Positions 26,056 to 36,694 of a stretch of 64,000 nt of DNA are shown one piece after another. The stretch is taken from positions 3,162,001 to 3,226,000 of the forward strand of contig NZ_JACCFY010000001.1 of NCBI RefSeq assembly GCF_013410745.1. Direction: 5' to 3'. The position numbers and the translations under genes are program-made. The stretch comes from Nesterenkonia xinjiangensis (lineage in GTDB: Bacteria; Actinomycetota; Actinomycetes; Actinomycetales; Micrococcaceae). The number at the start of each line of letters is the position of its first letter. Within the stretch, counting starts at the first letter, position 1. The notes beneath the pieces are model-generated. The model did no database searches and had not been told where the DNA came from. It was given only the letters and a program-made list of their open reading frames with translations.

Positions 26056-26117
26056 GATCGTCGCTCAGTTGCGGATCGTCGCTGAATCCAGAGACGATCC
26101 GCAACTGAGCGACGATC
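26056..26117. repeat. perfect 25-base inverted repeat between tatC and pepN
   Basis: Arms 26056-26080 and 26093-26117 are exact reverse complements with a 12-base loop (26081-26092). Within the left arm GATCGTCGCT occurs twice as a direct repeat (26056 and 26074). It lies between convergent genes, so a bidirectional terminator is the simplest reading, although neither side has a T run. Confidence 0.8.
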
Positions 26118-26160
26118 TGGGGCGGGGCCCGGCTGGTGACTCGCCCCGGGGGAGAGCCGC

Positions 26161-28854
<2,694 letters not shown>

Positions 28855-28919
28855 GACACCATTCAACCGCATCCGCCGAGCGCGGCGCCGGCCTCTTCGA
28901 CGCGGTCCGGGGGAGAGCC

Positions 28920-31016
28920 TCAACCCCCCTTGCGCTGGCTCCGACGCTCCTGCTGACGCCGCTTGACCAGGATCTTCTCGTCGACCGGGGCTTCCGAGGA
29001 GGCACGCAGCACGCGGTGGTGCTCCATCGCCTCGTCCTGTCGCTCCTGCTCGGCGCCGGAGGCGACCTCCATGCGCACGTGGTCGGCGGTGTAGCCGAAG
29101 GAGTCCACGATGTCCTGGGCCAGAGGCCGGAGCCGGGCGAGCAGCCGGTTGATGTAGGGCGAGAGGGTCCTGGCCCGCTGGGCGGAGATCCTGCCGTGGA
29201 GGAGGTACCAGTCCAGGGTCTCCTCGATGCGGGTGAGCGCATAGACGTCGCGCAGCCAGGTGAGCACCTGCCGAGTGCCGGCGTGCTCCACCTCCTCGAG
29301 GGCCTCGGTGAAGGACTCCCACACCAGAAGGTCAGCATGGGCCTTGGCGGCGTTGATGATCTCGTACTGGTGCTCGTTGAACGTCGCGGCCTGCTCAGCC
29401 TGAGGTTTGCGGGCCACGCTGCGCAGCTGGCCGGCGACGTCGGCGACCATCTGCCGGACCCGATCGGTGAGCAGCTCGCGCTGCACCTCGGTCTGCTTGA
29501 ACCAGTTGGCGCTGCGCCGCTCGTCACCGGTGTCCTGCACCGACTGCAGGGCCCGCCGCAGCCCGAACCGGTGCAGCACGGTGGACTGTGCCTGGGAGGC
29601 GACGTACCGGGAGAGGGCACCGACATCGGCGTCCTTGAACTCGGAGGCGTAGTCGCTGAGCAGTCGCTTGGCCACCAGCTGCAGCAGCACATTGTTGTCA
29701 CCCTCGAAGGTGACGTAGATGTCCAGATCGGCGTGCAGGGTTGTGAACCGGTTCTCCGCGATGAAGCCGGCCCCTCCGCAGGCCTCCCGGGCCTCCTGCA
29801 GGGTGTCCAAGGCGTGCCAGGTCGCCACCGGCTTGATCGCCGCCGCGAGGGTCTCCAGCTCCTGACGGTTCTCGTCGCTGTCGTCGGCGCCGGAGAAGAC
29901 GTCGTCGAACTTGGCCAGCAGCTTCTCCTGGGCGAAGCTCAGCGCCACGGTGGTGGCCAGCCGGGGGAGCAGGCGCCGCTGGTGGAGCTGGTAGTCCATG
30001 ATGACCTCCTCCTGCACCGGGGAGGAGGCGTTGAACTGGCGGCGCTGGTTGGCGTAGGTGACCGCGCCGATCAGCGCCAGCTTCGAGGCCGCCACCGAGG
30101 CGCCGGTCAGCGAGACCCGCCCCTGCACCAGGGTGCCGATCATGGTGAAGAACCGCCGCCCCGGGCTCTCGATCGGGGAGGAATAGGCACCGTCGGCGGT
30201 GACGGCGCCGTACCGGTCGAGCAGGTGGCTGCGCGGGACGCGGATCGAGTCGAAGCGGATCCGTCCGTTGTCCACACCGTTGAGCCCACCTTTCTGGCCG
30301 TCATCGGTGATGGTGATGCCGGGGAGGGTGTTGCCGTCATCATCGCGCAGGTGGCAGTAGAAGCAGTGGACCCCGTGGTTCACGCCGTCGGTGATCAGCT
30401 GGGCGAAGACCACGGCGTCCTTGCCGTCGACCGCCGCGTTGCCGAGATAACGCTTGGTGGCCGCGGTGAACGGGGTGTGGATGACGAACTCCTCGGTGTC
30501 CGGGTCATAGGTCGCGGTGGTGCCGAGGGAGGCCACGTCCGAACCGTGCCCGATCTCGGTCATCGCGAACGCCCCGGGCACGCTGAGGTCCATGATTCCG
30601 GGCAGGAAGCGTCGATGGTGCTCCTCGGTCCCCAGGTGGAGCACCGCCGCGCCGAACAGGCCCCATTGGACCCCGGACTTGATCTGCAGCGAGGGGTCGG
30701 CGGTGACCAGCTCCTCGAAGGCGGCGATGTTGCCTCCGTGGGAGTCAGCCCCGCCGAACTCCCGGGGGAAGGCTCGGTGCACCGCATCTGCGGAGACGAG
30801 GTCGTGGAGCTGGCGCAGCACGCGCTCGCGGTGGTCCTCCTTGGTGAGGCCTTCGATCTTGTGGAAGCGCTCCTCGGCGGCCAGCGCCCGGGAGACGCGC
30901 CGCGTCTCGGCCCAGCGGCCCAGCAGGACCTCCTCGAGCACAGCGGTGTCGAGGGATGGTGAAGCCACCTCGTGGTCAGTAGTGTCGGTGGTGGTGTGAC
31001 TTGTGGTCTGACTCAT
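28920..31016 (-). CDS. acyl-CoA oxidase/dehydrogenase family protein
   Basis: A 698-residue flavoprotein with the long acyl-CoA oxidase layout rather than the 380-residue dehydrogenase type. It has GAFAMTEIGHGSDVASL (the flavin-contact strand), SFAQEKLLAK, and REACGGAGFIAENR, the region around the catalytic glutamate in peroxisomal-type oxidases, followed by a second helical domain. The step catalysed is the first oxidation of beta-oxidation; whether oxygen or ETF is the acceptor cannot be read. ATG at 31016 follows GAAGGAGTC. It is divergent from the thiolase operon with a shared palindrome in between, and pepN is downstream. Confidence 0.85.
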   Translation of the reverse strand: MSQTTSHTTTDTTDHEVASPSLDTAVLEEVLLGRWAETRRVSRALAAEERFHKIEGLTKEDHRERVLRQLHDLVSADAVHRAFPREFGGADSHGGNIAAFEELVTADPSLQIKSGVQWGLFGAAVLHLGTEEHHRRFLPGIMDLSVPGAFAMTEIGHGSDVASLGTTATYDPDTEEFVIHTPFTAATKRYLGNAAVDGKDAVVFAQLITDGVNHGVHCFYCHLRDDDGNTLPGITITDDGQKGGLNGVDNGRIRFDSIRVPRSHLLDRYGAVTADGAYSSPIESPGRRFFTMIGTLVQGRVSLTGASVAASKLALIGAVTYANQRRQFNASSPVQEEVIMDYQLHQRRLLPRLATTVALSFAQEKLLAKFDDVFSGADDSDENRQELETLAAAIKPVATWHALDTLQEAREACGGAGFIAENRFTTLHADLDIYVTFEGDNNVLLQLVAKRLLSDYASEFKDADVGALSRYVASQAQSTVLHRFGLRRALQSVQDTGDERRSANWFKQTEVQRELLTDRVRQMVADVAGQLRSVARKPQAEQAATFNEHQYEIINAAKAHADLLVWESFTEALEEVEHAGTRQVLTWLRDVYALTRIEETLDWYLLHGRISAQRARTLSPYINRLLARLRPLAQDIVDSFGYTADHVRMEVASGAEQERQDEAMEHHRVLRASSEAPVDEKILVKRRQQERRSQRKGG

Positions 31017-31069
31017 GGTCCGACTCCTTCGCCCGCGTGGTCAGTGTGACAGTGATGATCGACACAGCT

Positions 31070-31075
31070 AGTCTA
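31070..31075 (-). promoter_or_regulatory. possible -10 box of the acyl-CoA oxidase gene
   Basis: Minus-strand TAGACT, with TTGGCG 19 bases upstream (31095-31100). The palindrome 31079-31090 falls in the spacer. Confidence 0.35.
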
Positions 31076-31078
31076 AGA

Positions 31079-31090
31079 TACTGATCAGTA
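31079..31090. promoter_or_regulatory. palindromic operator TACTGATCAGTA between divergent fatty-acid genes
   Basis: A perfect 12-base palindrome sits in the 116-base divergent region. For the thiolase side, TAAGAT at 31074-31079 is a likely -10, so the palindrome covers the start-site region; for the oxidase side it lies between -35 and -10. Occupancy would repress both units. The cognate repressor (TetR or GntR type is usual) is not in the window. Confidence 0.5.
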
Positions 31091-31132
31091 ATAACGCCAA
31101 GTCCTGGTTCCCCGACTGGAGGAGAACACCTC

Positions 31133-32443
31133 GTGACCACCCCTGACCTGACTCGCCCTGACCGGACGCGTGAGGCCGTCATCATCGGCGGCAACCGCAT
31201 CCCCTTCGCCCGCGCCCACGGCGCCTACGCTTCTGCCTCGAACCAGGACATGCTCACCTCGGCGCTCAACGGCCTGGTGGCACGGTTCGGGCTGCAGGGC
31301 CAGCGTCTGGGCTCGGTCGCCGGGGGAGCGGTGATGAAGCACTCGAAGAACTTCAACCTGATGCGTGAGTCCCTGCTGGGCACCCCGCTGGATCCTGCGA
31401 CCCCCGCCACCGACGTGCAGATGGCCTGCGCCACCGGCATGGAGGCCATCGGCTCGCTGGCGGACAAGATCCGGCTGGGCCGCATCGAATCCGCCGTCGG
31501 TGCCGGTGTCGACTCCATCTCGGATGCGCCGATCGTGGTCACCGACGAGCTGCGCGGCATCCTCATGGAGGTCAACCGGGCCAAGACGCCTGGTCAGCGT
31601 CTCAAGGCGCTGACGAAGATCCGGCCGGGCCACCTCGCACCGCAGGCCCCCGGCGTCAACGAGCCGCGCACCGGAATGTCCATGGGCGAACACATGGCCG
31701 TCACCGCCCATGCCTGGGGGATCGGCCGTCAGGAGCAGGACGAGCTCGCCCTGGCCAGCCACCAGAACCTCGCCGCCGCCTACGACGACGGCTTCTTCGA
31801 CGACCTGGTGACCCCGTTTCAGGGAGTGCAGCGCGACACCAATCTGCGGCCCGACTCCAGCCTGGAGAAGCTCGGGCGGCTGGCTCCCGCGTTCGGCCGG
31901 GACCTGGGGGAGGAGGCCACCATGACGGCCGCCAACTCCACCGCGCTGACCGACGGCGCCTCCGCGGTGCTGCTGGGCTCCGAGGAGTACGCCGACGCCC
32001 ACGACCTGCCCAAGCTCGCCACGTTCGTGGACTACGAGCAGGCGGCGGTGGACTTCGTCGACGGCGCCGAAGGGCTGCTCATGGCGCCGGCCTACGCGGC
32101 CGCGAGGATGCTCACCCGCAACGGTCTCACCTTGGAGGACTTCGAGTACTTCGAGATCCACGAGGCCTTCGCCTCCACCGTGCTGGCGCAGATCGCCGCG
32201 TGGGAGGACGAGGACTTCTGCCGGGAGAAGCTCGGTCTGGACGCTCCTCTGGGCCGTGTCGACCGCAGCCGGCTGAACCTCCACGGCTCCTCGCTGGCGG
32301 CCGGGCACCCCTTCGCCGCGACCGGCGGCCGGATCGTGGCCACGCTGGCGAAGATGCTCCACGGCAAGCCCGGCAAGCTGGGCTTCATCTCGGTCTGCGC
32401 GGCCGGCGGCCAGGGCGTCACCGCGATCCTGGAAGGACGGTGA
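31133..32443 (+). CDS. fadA: acetyl-CoA C-acyltransferase (thiolase)
   Basis: A 436-residue thiolase closest in gene context to FadA2 (Rv0243). The acylated cysteine is in VQMACATGMEA (Cys99). The histidine motif is EIHEAFA, the second cysteine is in SVCAAGGQG, and NLHGSSLAAGHPFAATGGR is the C-terminal signature. Length is slightly over a standard thiolase owing to N-terminal and loop residues. The GTG at 31133 has GGAGGAG 10-16 bases upstream. It heads the fadA-fabG-maoC operon and can work in the breaking or making direction of beta-oxidation. Confidence 0.93.
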   Translation: MTTPDLTRPDRTREAVIIGGNRIPFARAHGAYASASNQDMLTSALNGLVARFGLQGQRLGSVAGGAVMKHSKNFNLMRESLLGTPLDPATPATDVQMACATGMEAIGSLADKIRLGRIESAVGAGVDSISDAPIVVTDELRGILMEVNRAKTPGQRLKALTKIRPGHLAPQAPGVNEPRTGMSMGEHMAVTAHAWGIGRQEQDELALASHQNLAAAYDDGFFDDLVTPFQGVQRDTNLRPDSSLEKLGRLAPAFGRDLGEEATMTAANSTALTDGASAVLLGSEEYADAHDLPKLATFVDYEQAAVDFVDGAEGLLMAPAYAAARMLTRNGLTLEDFEYFEIHEAFASTVLAQIAAWEDEDFCREKLGLDAPLGRVDRSRLNLHGSSLAAGHPFAATGGRIVATLAKMLHGKPGKLGFISVCAAGGQGVTAILEGR

Positions 32444-32451
32444 GCATCCCG

Positions 32452-33810
32452 ATGTCCCGTGACACCTACACCGAATTCGTCAACACCTCGGTCGGCAAGC
32501 GCCTGACCAAGGCTCTCGGCCTGCCTCAGCCGGCGCGTCTGCGCCGTCATCGGCCCGGCGAGGCCGTGGTCCGGGGCCCGGTCGTGGTGGTCGGCACCAG
32601 CTCGGCCTCGGACGAGATCGCCGCGCTGCTGCTCGGCTGGGGCCTCGACGTCCGTCGCCACGTGGAACCCCGGGAGCGCGTCTCGGCGGTCATCGCCTGC
32701 TTCGACGCCGTCACCACTCCGGCCGACCTCAGCGAGACCGTGCTGGGTCTGGGCCGGGTGCTGAAGCAGGTCGGCCCCTCCGGACGCGTCATCACCCTGT
32801 ACCGCCGGCCGGAGACGGCGGTGGACCCCGCGGTGCGGGCCGCCCGCAAGGGCGTGGAAGGGCTGACCCGCTCCGTGGCCCACGAGATGCGCGCCGGCGC
32901 CACGGCCAACGGCCTGATCCTGGCCGAGGACCTGGATGTGGCCGCCCCCTCCGTGGCCGGGGGACTGCGCTTCCTGCTCTCCGGTCGCTCGGCCTTCGTC
33001 TCGGGGCAGCTGCTCACCGTGGACTCCGTCAATGGGACGCTTCCCCAAGACTGGGACCGTCCCCTGCAGGGGCAGGTCGCCGTGGTCACCGGCGCCGCGC
33101 GCGGCATCGGTGCTTCCATCGCGGAGGTCCTGCACCGCGACGGCGCCCGAATCATCGCGGTGGACGTGCCCGCCGCCGGAGAGCAGCTGGCGGCCACCGC
33201 GAACCGGGTGGCCGGCACGGCGCTGCAGCTGGACATCACCGCCGAGGATGCCGGAGAACGGATCCTCAGCCACGCCCGCCAGCACCACGGACGGCTCGAC
33301 ATCGTCGTCCACAACGCCGGCATCACCCGGGACAAGCTATTGGGCAACATGGACGCCGGGCGCTGGGACTCGGTGATCGCAGTGAACATCGAGGCTCAGC
33401 TGCGGATGAACCGCGCACTGCTGGCCGATGAGCTGTTCAACCGTCCCGAGGGCTCCAGCGGGCCGCGCATCGTCTCGCTGGCCTCGACCTCCGGGATCGC
33501 CGGAAACCGTGGGCAGACCAACTATGCGGCCTCTAAGGCGGGCGTCATCGGGATGGTCGCCGCGACGTCAGCGCAGCTCGAGGCCCGCCACGGGACGATC
33601 AACGCCGTCGCCCCCGGCTTCATCGAGACGGAGATGACCGCCCGCATGCCCTTCGCCACCCGCGAGGTGGCCCGCAGGCTGAACTCGCTGAACCAGGGCG
33701 GCCGGCCGGTGGACGTCGCGGAGTCGGTGGCCTACCTGGCCTCTCCGGCGGCGGGCGGCACCAGCGGGCTGACCCTGCGCGTCTGCGGACAGAATCTGAT
33801 CGGTGCGTGA
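32452..33810 (+). CDS. fabG: FabG4-type 3-oxoacyl-ACP/CoA reductase (high molecular weight FabG)
   Basis: A 452-residue reductase of the FabG4 (Rv0242c) type. Residues 1-205 are a degenerate Rossmann-like domain (VVVVGTSSASDEIAALLLG) lacking the active-site Tyr-Lys. The C-terminal half is a full SDR: cofactor loop VAVVTGAARGIGASIA (about 207-222), NAGIT, and catalytic Ser/Tyr/Lys in SLASTSGIAGN and TNYAASKAG. I take the ATG at 32452; the GTG at 32440 overlapping the thiolase stop is an equally possible start. It reduces 3-ketoacyl groups in the same pathway as its neighbours. Confidence 0.9.
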   Translation: MSRDTYTEFVNTSVGKRLTKALGLPQPARLRRHRPGEAVVRGPVVVVGTSSASDEIAALLLGWGLDVRRHVEPRERVSAVIACFDAVTTPADLSETVLGLGRVLKQVGPSGRVITLYRRPETAVDPAVRAARKGVEGLTRSVAHEMRAGATANGLILAEDLDVAAPSVAGGLRFLLSGRSAFVSGQLLTVDSVNGTLPQDWDRPLQGQVAVVTGAARGIGASIAEVLHRDGARIIAVDVPAAGEQLAATANRVAGTALQLDITAEDAGERILSHARQHHGRLDIVVHNAGITRDKLLGNMDAGRWDSVIAVNIEAQLRMNRALLADELFNRPEGSSGPRIVSLASTSGIAGNRGQTNYAASKAGVIGMVAATSAQLEARHGTINAVAPGFIETEMTARMPFATREVARRLNSLNQGGRPVDVAESVAYLASPAAGGTSGLTLRVCGQNLIGA

Positions 33811-33903
33811 GCGGATGAGGACGTGCCGGACACCGGAGCTGCGCACCGCGCCGGAGTCGCGCAGGAGCCCGGAGAGTGACCGGCGAGCAGGGAGGAGCAG
33901 CAC

Positions 33904-34860
33904 ATGAGCCCCGAGGAGATCCGAAGGATCGAGCTGCCGGCGCTGCCGCAGGTGTACCTGCGCGCCGGCTGGGAGGCCGCACGTTCCGTCGTGGGCGGTC
34001 GGTCCGGCGCGGGCGAGCAGGGCATGCTGCCCGCAGATGCCGTCGTCGCGCGGCACCCCGGAACGACGTCCGCCCAGGTGGAGGACTACCGGCGACTCGT
34101 CGGCGGTGAGGTCTTCGACGGTCGCCACCGCAGCGGGCTGCCCTCGGTCCTCGTCCACATCATGGGCTTCCCCGTCCAGATGGGCCTGCTCGGCAGGGAG
34201 GACTTTCCGCTGCCGCTGATGGGCATGGTGCATCTGAGCAATGTGGTGGAGCATCGTCGTCCCGTGACGGCGGAGACCCCTGTGCAGATCCGGGCCTGGG
34301 CGGAGGGGCTGCGGCCTCACCGCCGCGGCACGGTGTTCGACGCCGTGGTCGAGGTGCTGTCCGAGGGTGCCGAGGTGGAGGAGCCGACCGAGTCGGACGT
34401 GCTCTGGCGCGGCACGTCGACCTACCTGAGCCGCGGGGTGCATCTGGCAGGGCGGCCGGACGCGTCCCAGACGGAGAGCCGTTCAGGTCGGGACGAGTTC
34501 ACACCTCCGTTGAAGACTGCACAGTGGAGCCTGGGCGCCGACGCCGGCCGACGCTACGCCGCGGTCTCGGGAGACTGGAACCCCATCCACGTCAGCGGGA
34601 TCAGCGCGCGGGCACTGGGCATGCCGAAGGCCATCGTCCATGGCATGTACGCCGCCGGGAGGATGCTGGAGGGTCGTGAGCCCGAACAGGCGGGGCATCG
34701 TTGGCGCATCAGCTTCGAGGCGCCCATGCGGCTGCCCGGCACCGTGGCCTTCCACGCCGGGCGCGACGAGGCCGCCGAAGGAGCGGTCTGGAGCTTCACC
34801 GGCTGGGACGCCCGCAAGGGCAGGCGGCACTTCCACGGCGAGCTGGTCCTGCCCGCCTGA
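33904..34860 (+). CDS. MaoC-family (R)-specific enoyl hydratase (HtdX-like)
   Basis: A 318-residue double-hotdog protein. The C-terminal hotdog has the hydratase-2 motif YAAVSGDWNPIHVSGISA, including catalytic Asp and His; the N-terminal hotdog (about 30-175) lacks it. Rv0241c (HtdX) has this design. The start ATG at 33904 follows GGGAGGAGCAGC. It closes the operon after fadA and fabG, reproducing the fadA2-fabG4-htdX gene set of Mycobacterium, where these genes are partly on opposite strands. Confidence 0.88.
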   Translation: MSPEEIRRIELPALPQVYLRAGWEAARSVVGGRSGAGEQGMLPADAVVARHPGTTSAQVEDYRRLVGGEVFDGRHRSGLPSVLVHIMGFPVQMGLLGREDFPLPLMGMVHLSNVVEHRRPVTAETPVQIRAWAEGLRPHRRGTVFDAVVEVLSEGAEVEEPTESDVLWRGTSTYLSRGVHLAGRPDASQTESRSGRDEFTPPLKTAQWSLGADAGRRYAAVSGDWNPIHVSGISARALGMPKAIVHGMYAAGRMLEGREPEQAGHRWRISFEAPMRLPGTVAFHAGRDEAAEGAVWSFTGWDARKGRRHFHGELVLPA

Positions 34861-34898
34861 GGACGGCCCGGCGTGGTGCACGTGTCATCGCCACCCTC

Positions 34899-34904
34899 TA
34901 GGAT
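34899..34904 (+). promoter_or_regulatory. -10 box of holA (leaderless)
   Basis: TAGGAT lies 7 bases before the ATG at 34912, deciding that start over the in-frame GTG near 34873. Confidence 0.55.
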
Positions 34905-34911
34905 TGTCTCC

Positions 34912-35937
34912 ATGGCAGCGGCACAACGTGGTTCAGGGCAGCGCGGGCGCAGAGGCGCGGCCCCGAGCGCCGGGGAGGACTTCCGGACCGTGGAGCCGGC
35001 GGCGCTGATGCTGCTGCGAGGCCCCGAGGACTACCTGGCCTCCCGGGCCATGGATCGCATCAAGTCTCAGCTGCGCGCTCAGCACCCGGATCTGGAGTAC
35101 ACCCGATTCGACGTCAGCGTGGCCGCCTCCGGGGAGCTCGCGACCCTGGCCTCGCCGTCGCTCTTCGGGGAAGCCCGGATGATCCTCGCCGAAGACCTCG
35201 CCCAGATGAACGACACCTTCCTGGCCGACGCGCTGGCCTATCTGGACGAGGTCGCCGATGACGTCACACTGGTGATGCGGCACTCCGGGGGGAATCGCGG
35301 CAAGAAGCTGATCGATACGCTTGCCGGCCGTGCCGTCGTCGTCGACTGTGCTGCGGCGAAGTCCGACGCCGACAAGATGGACTTCCTGCGCCGGGAGTTC
35401 CGTGCTGCGGGCCGGGAGATCCAGTCCGACGCCGCCCGCGCGCTGGTCGCGGCCGCGGGCTCGTCGTTGTCCGACCTGGGAGGCGCCTGTCAGCAGCTGA
35501 TCCGTGACGTCGCCGGTCAGATCACCGAGGACGATGTCGATCGCTACCACGGGGGGAGGGTGGAGGCCACGGCCTTCAAGGTGGCCGACGCCGCCTTCGA
35601 GGGGCGCCGTGACGCCGCCACCCGGCTGTACCGACACGCGGTCTCCACCGGTGTCTCGCCGATCGCGGTGACCGCCGCGCTGGCCCGCAAGGGGCGGCAG
35701 ATCGCAGCGCTGGTGGACCACCGTGGCAGCACCGACCGGCTGGCATCCAGCCTGGGGGTGCCGCCGTGGCAGCTGCGGCAGGCGGCCGAGACGGCCCGCC
35801 GCTGGCAGTCGCACCGCGCGGCCGCGGCGGTGGAGGCGGTGGCTCGGGCAGATGCCGAGGCGAAGGGCGCCTCACGGACCCCTGAGTACGCCGTGGAGCG
35901 GGCGATCGGCATCATCGCAGGCTCGGTGGGCCGCTGA
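34912..35937 (+). CDS. holA: DNA polymerase III subunit delta
   Basis: The clamp-loader wrench subunit, 341 residues. It shows the family pattern LMLLRGPEDYLASRAMDRIK (N-terminal domain), the LASPSLFGEARMILAEDL block, and the C-terminal collar domain with AFKVADAAFEGRRDAATRLYRHAV. A basic N-terminal extension (residues 1-20) is seen. The gene precedes rpsT, the conserved holA-rpsT-lepA-hemW arrangement of actinobacteria (Rv2413c-Rv2404c-Rv2388c). Confidence 0.92.
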   Translation: MAAAQRGSGQRGRRGAAPSAGEDFRTVEPAALMLLRGPEDYLASRAMDRIKSQLRAQHPDLEYTRFDVSVAASGELATLASPSLFGEARMILAEDLAQMNDTFLADALAYLDEVADDVTLVMRHSGGNRGKKLIDTLAGRAVVVDCAAAKSDADKMDFLRREFRAAGREIQSDAARALVAAAGSSLSDLGGACQQLIRDVAGQITEDDVDRYHGGRVEATAFKVADAAFEGRRDAATRLYRHAVSTGVSPIAVTAALARKGRQIAALVDHRGSTDRLASSLGVPPWQLRQAAETARRWQSHRAAAAVEAVARADAEAKGASRTPEYAVERAIGIIAGSVGR

Positions 35938-36028
35938 CAGGCCCCTGACCAGCAGCGTCCTGGAGTGCTGCCACGGTGGCGGCCCCCGGCGCGCCGCGTC
36001 CTGACGGGACCGCGGCCCAGTTCTCTGC

Positions 36029-36225
36029 TACCATCTATAGGCAGTGTCCACGGCCCTCGTGGCCGGCACTCCCTGCGGCAGAGAGCTCTCCGCGCGGCGT
36101 CAGGTCCCTCTGCCTGATGACGTCACGCGATCGCCATGGCACCCCACGCCCCTCAGTCTGTCTTCTGCCGCCCAAGCAGGGATGCAGCCCTCACCACACA
36201 GTGAACCCAGACAGAAAGACAACAC
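36029..36225 (+). promoter_or_regulatory. putative promoter and long 5' leader of rpsT
   Basis: TACCAT at 36029-36034 is a possible -10 box; transcription from it gives a leader of about 185 bases with several GC-rich inverted segments, such as GGCC-CTCGT-GGCC near 36053. S20 is translationally autoregulated in other bacteria, so a control element is conceivable. No known riboswitch was recognised. The 288-base holA-rpsT gap holds no other gene. Confidence 0.35.
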
Positions 36226-36486
36226 GTGGCAAACATCAAGTCTCAGAAGAAGCGCATCCTCACCAACGAGAAGGCTCGCCTGCGCAATCAGGCCGTGAAG
36301 TCCGAGCTCAAGACCGCGGTGAAGAAGGTCCGTAAGGCGGTCCAGGCCGGTGACAAGGACGCCGCAGTGGCGGCGAACCGCGAGGCCGGTCGGAAGCTGG
36401 ACAAGGCCGCCACCAAGGGAGTCATCCACAAGAACCAGGCGGCCAACCGCAAGTCGGGGCTGGCAGCCAAGGTCAACGCCCTCTGA
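36226..36486 (+). CDS. rpsT: 30S ribosomal protein S20
   Basis: An 86-residue, lysine-rich helical protein that binds 16S rRNA early in 30S assembly. The start [21 protein letters not shown] and the C-terminal [18 protein letters not shown] are characteristic. GTG start, with CAGAAAGACAA upstream. Strongly biased codon use (AAG, GTC, GCC), as expected for a ribosomal gene. Followed by a clear terminator. Confidence 0.97.
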   Translation: MANIKSQKKRILTNEKARLRNQAVKSELKTAVKKVRKAVQAGDKDAAVAANREAGRKLDKAATKGVIHKNQAANRKSGLAAKVNAL

Positions 36487-36520
36487 TCCTCGTCGGCTCC
36501 GCATACGTGGAGCCCTCGAC

Positions 36521-36557
36521 CGCGGGCCCCGTCGCACTTGCTGCGACGGGGCCCGCG
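36521..36557 (+). terminator. intrinsic terminator of rpsT
   Basis: A perfect 16-base stem (36521-36536 with 36542-36557) and 5-base loop CTTGC, 35 bases after the rpsT stop. A smaller inverted repeat GGCTCC...GGAGCC lies just before it (36495-36514). Confidence 0.8.
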
Positions 36558-36694
36558 TCGTGTCGGCGTGGAACTCTCCCGCCGGAGGGGACGAGCCGTG
36601 TCCGGAGGATCCCGGGCGCGTCCCCCGCGGAGTTTCATGGAAGAATGGAGCGTCAGCCGCACATCGCGTCTCCGAGGGAAGGACCATCCGCACC

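Noticed and set aside
29016-30962. Long open frame opposite the acyl-CoA oxidase gene
   Set aside because: Same reason; the minus strand has full acyl-CoA oxidase motifs and a ribosome site.
36136-36204. 22-codon upstream frame in the rpsT leader
   Set aside because: No ribosome site or -10 box at its ATG, and composition is not peptide-like; kept only as leader sequence.
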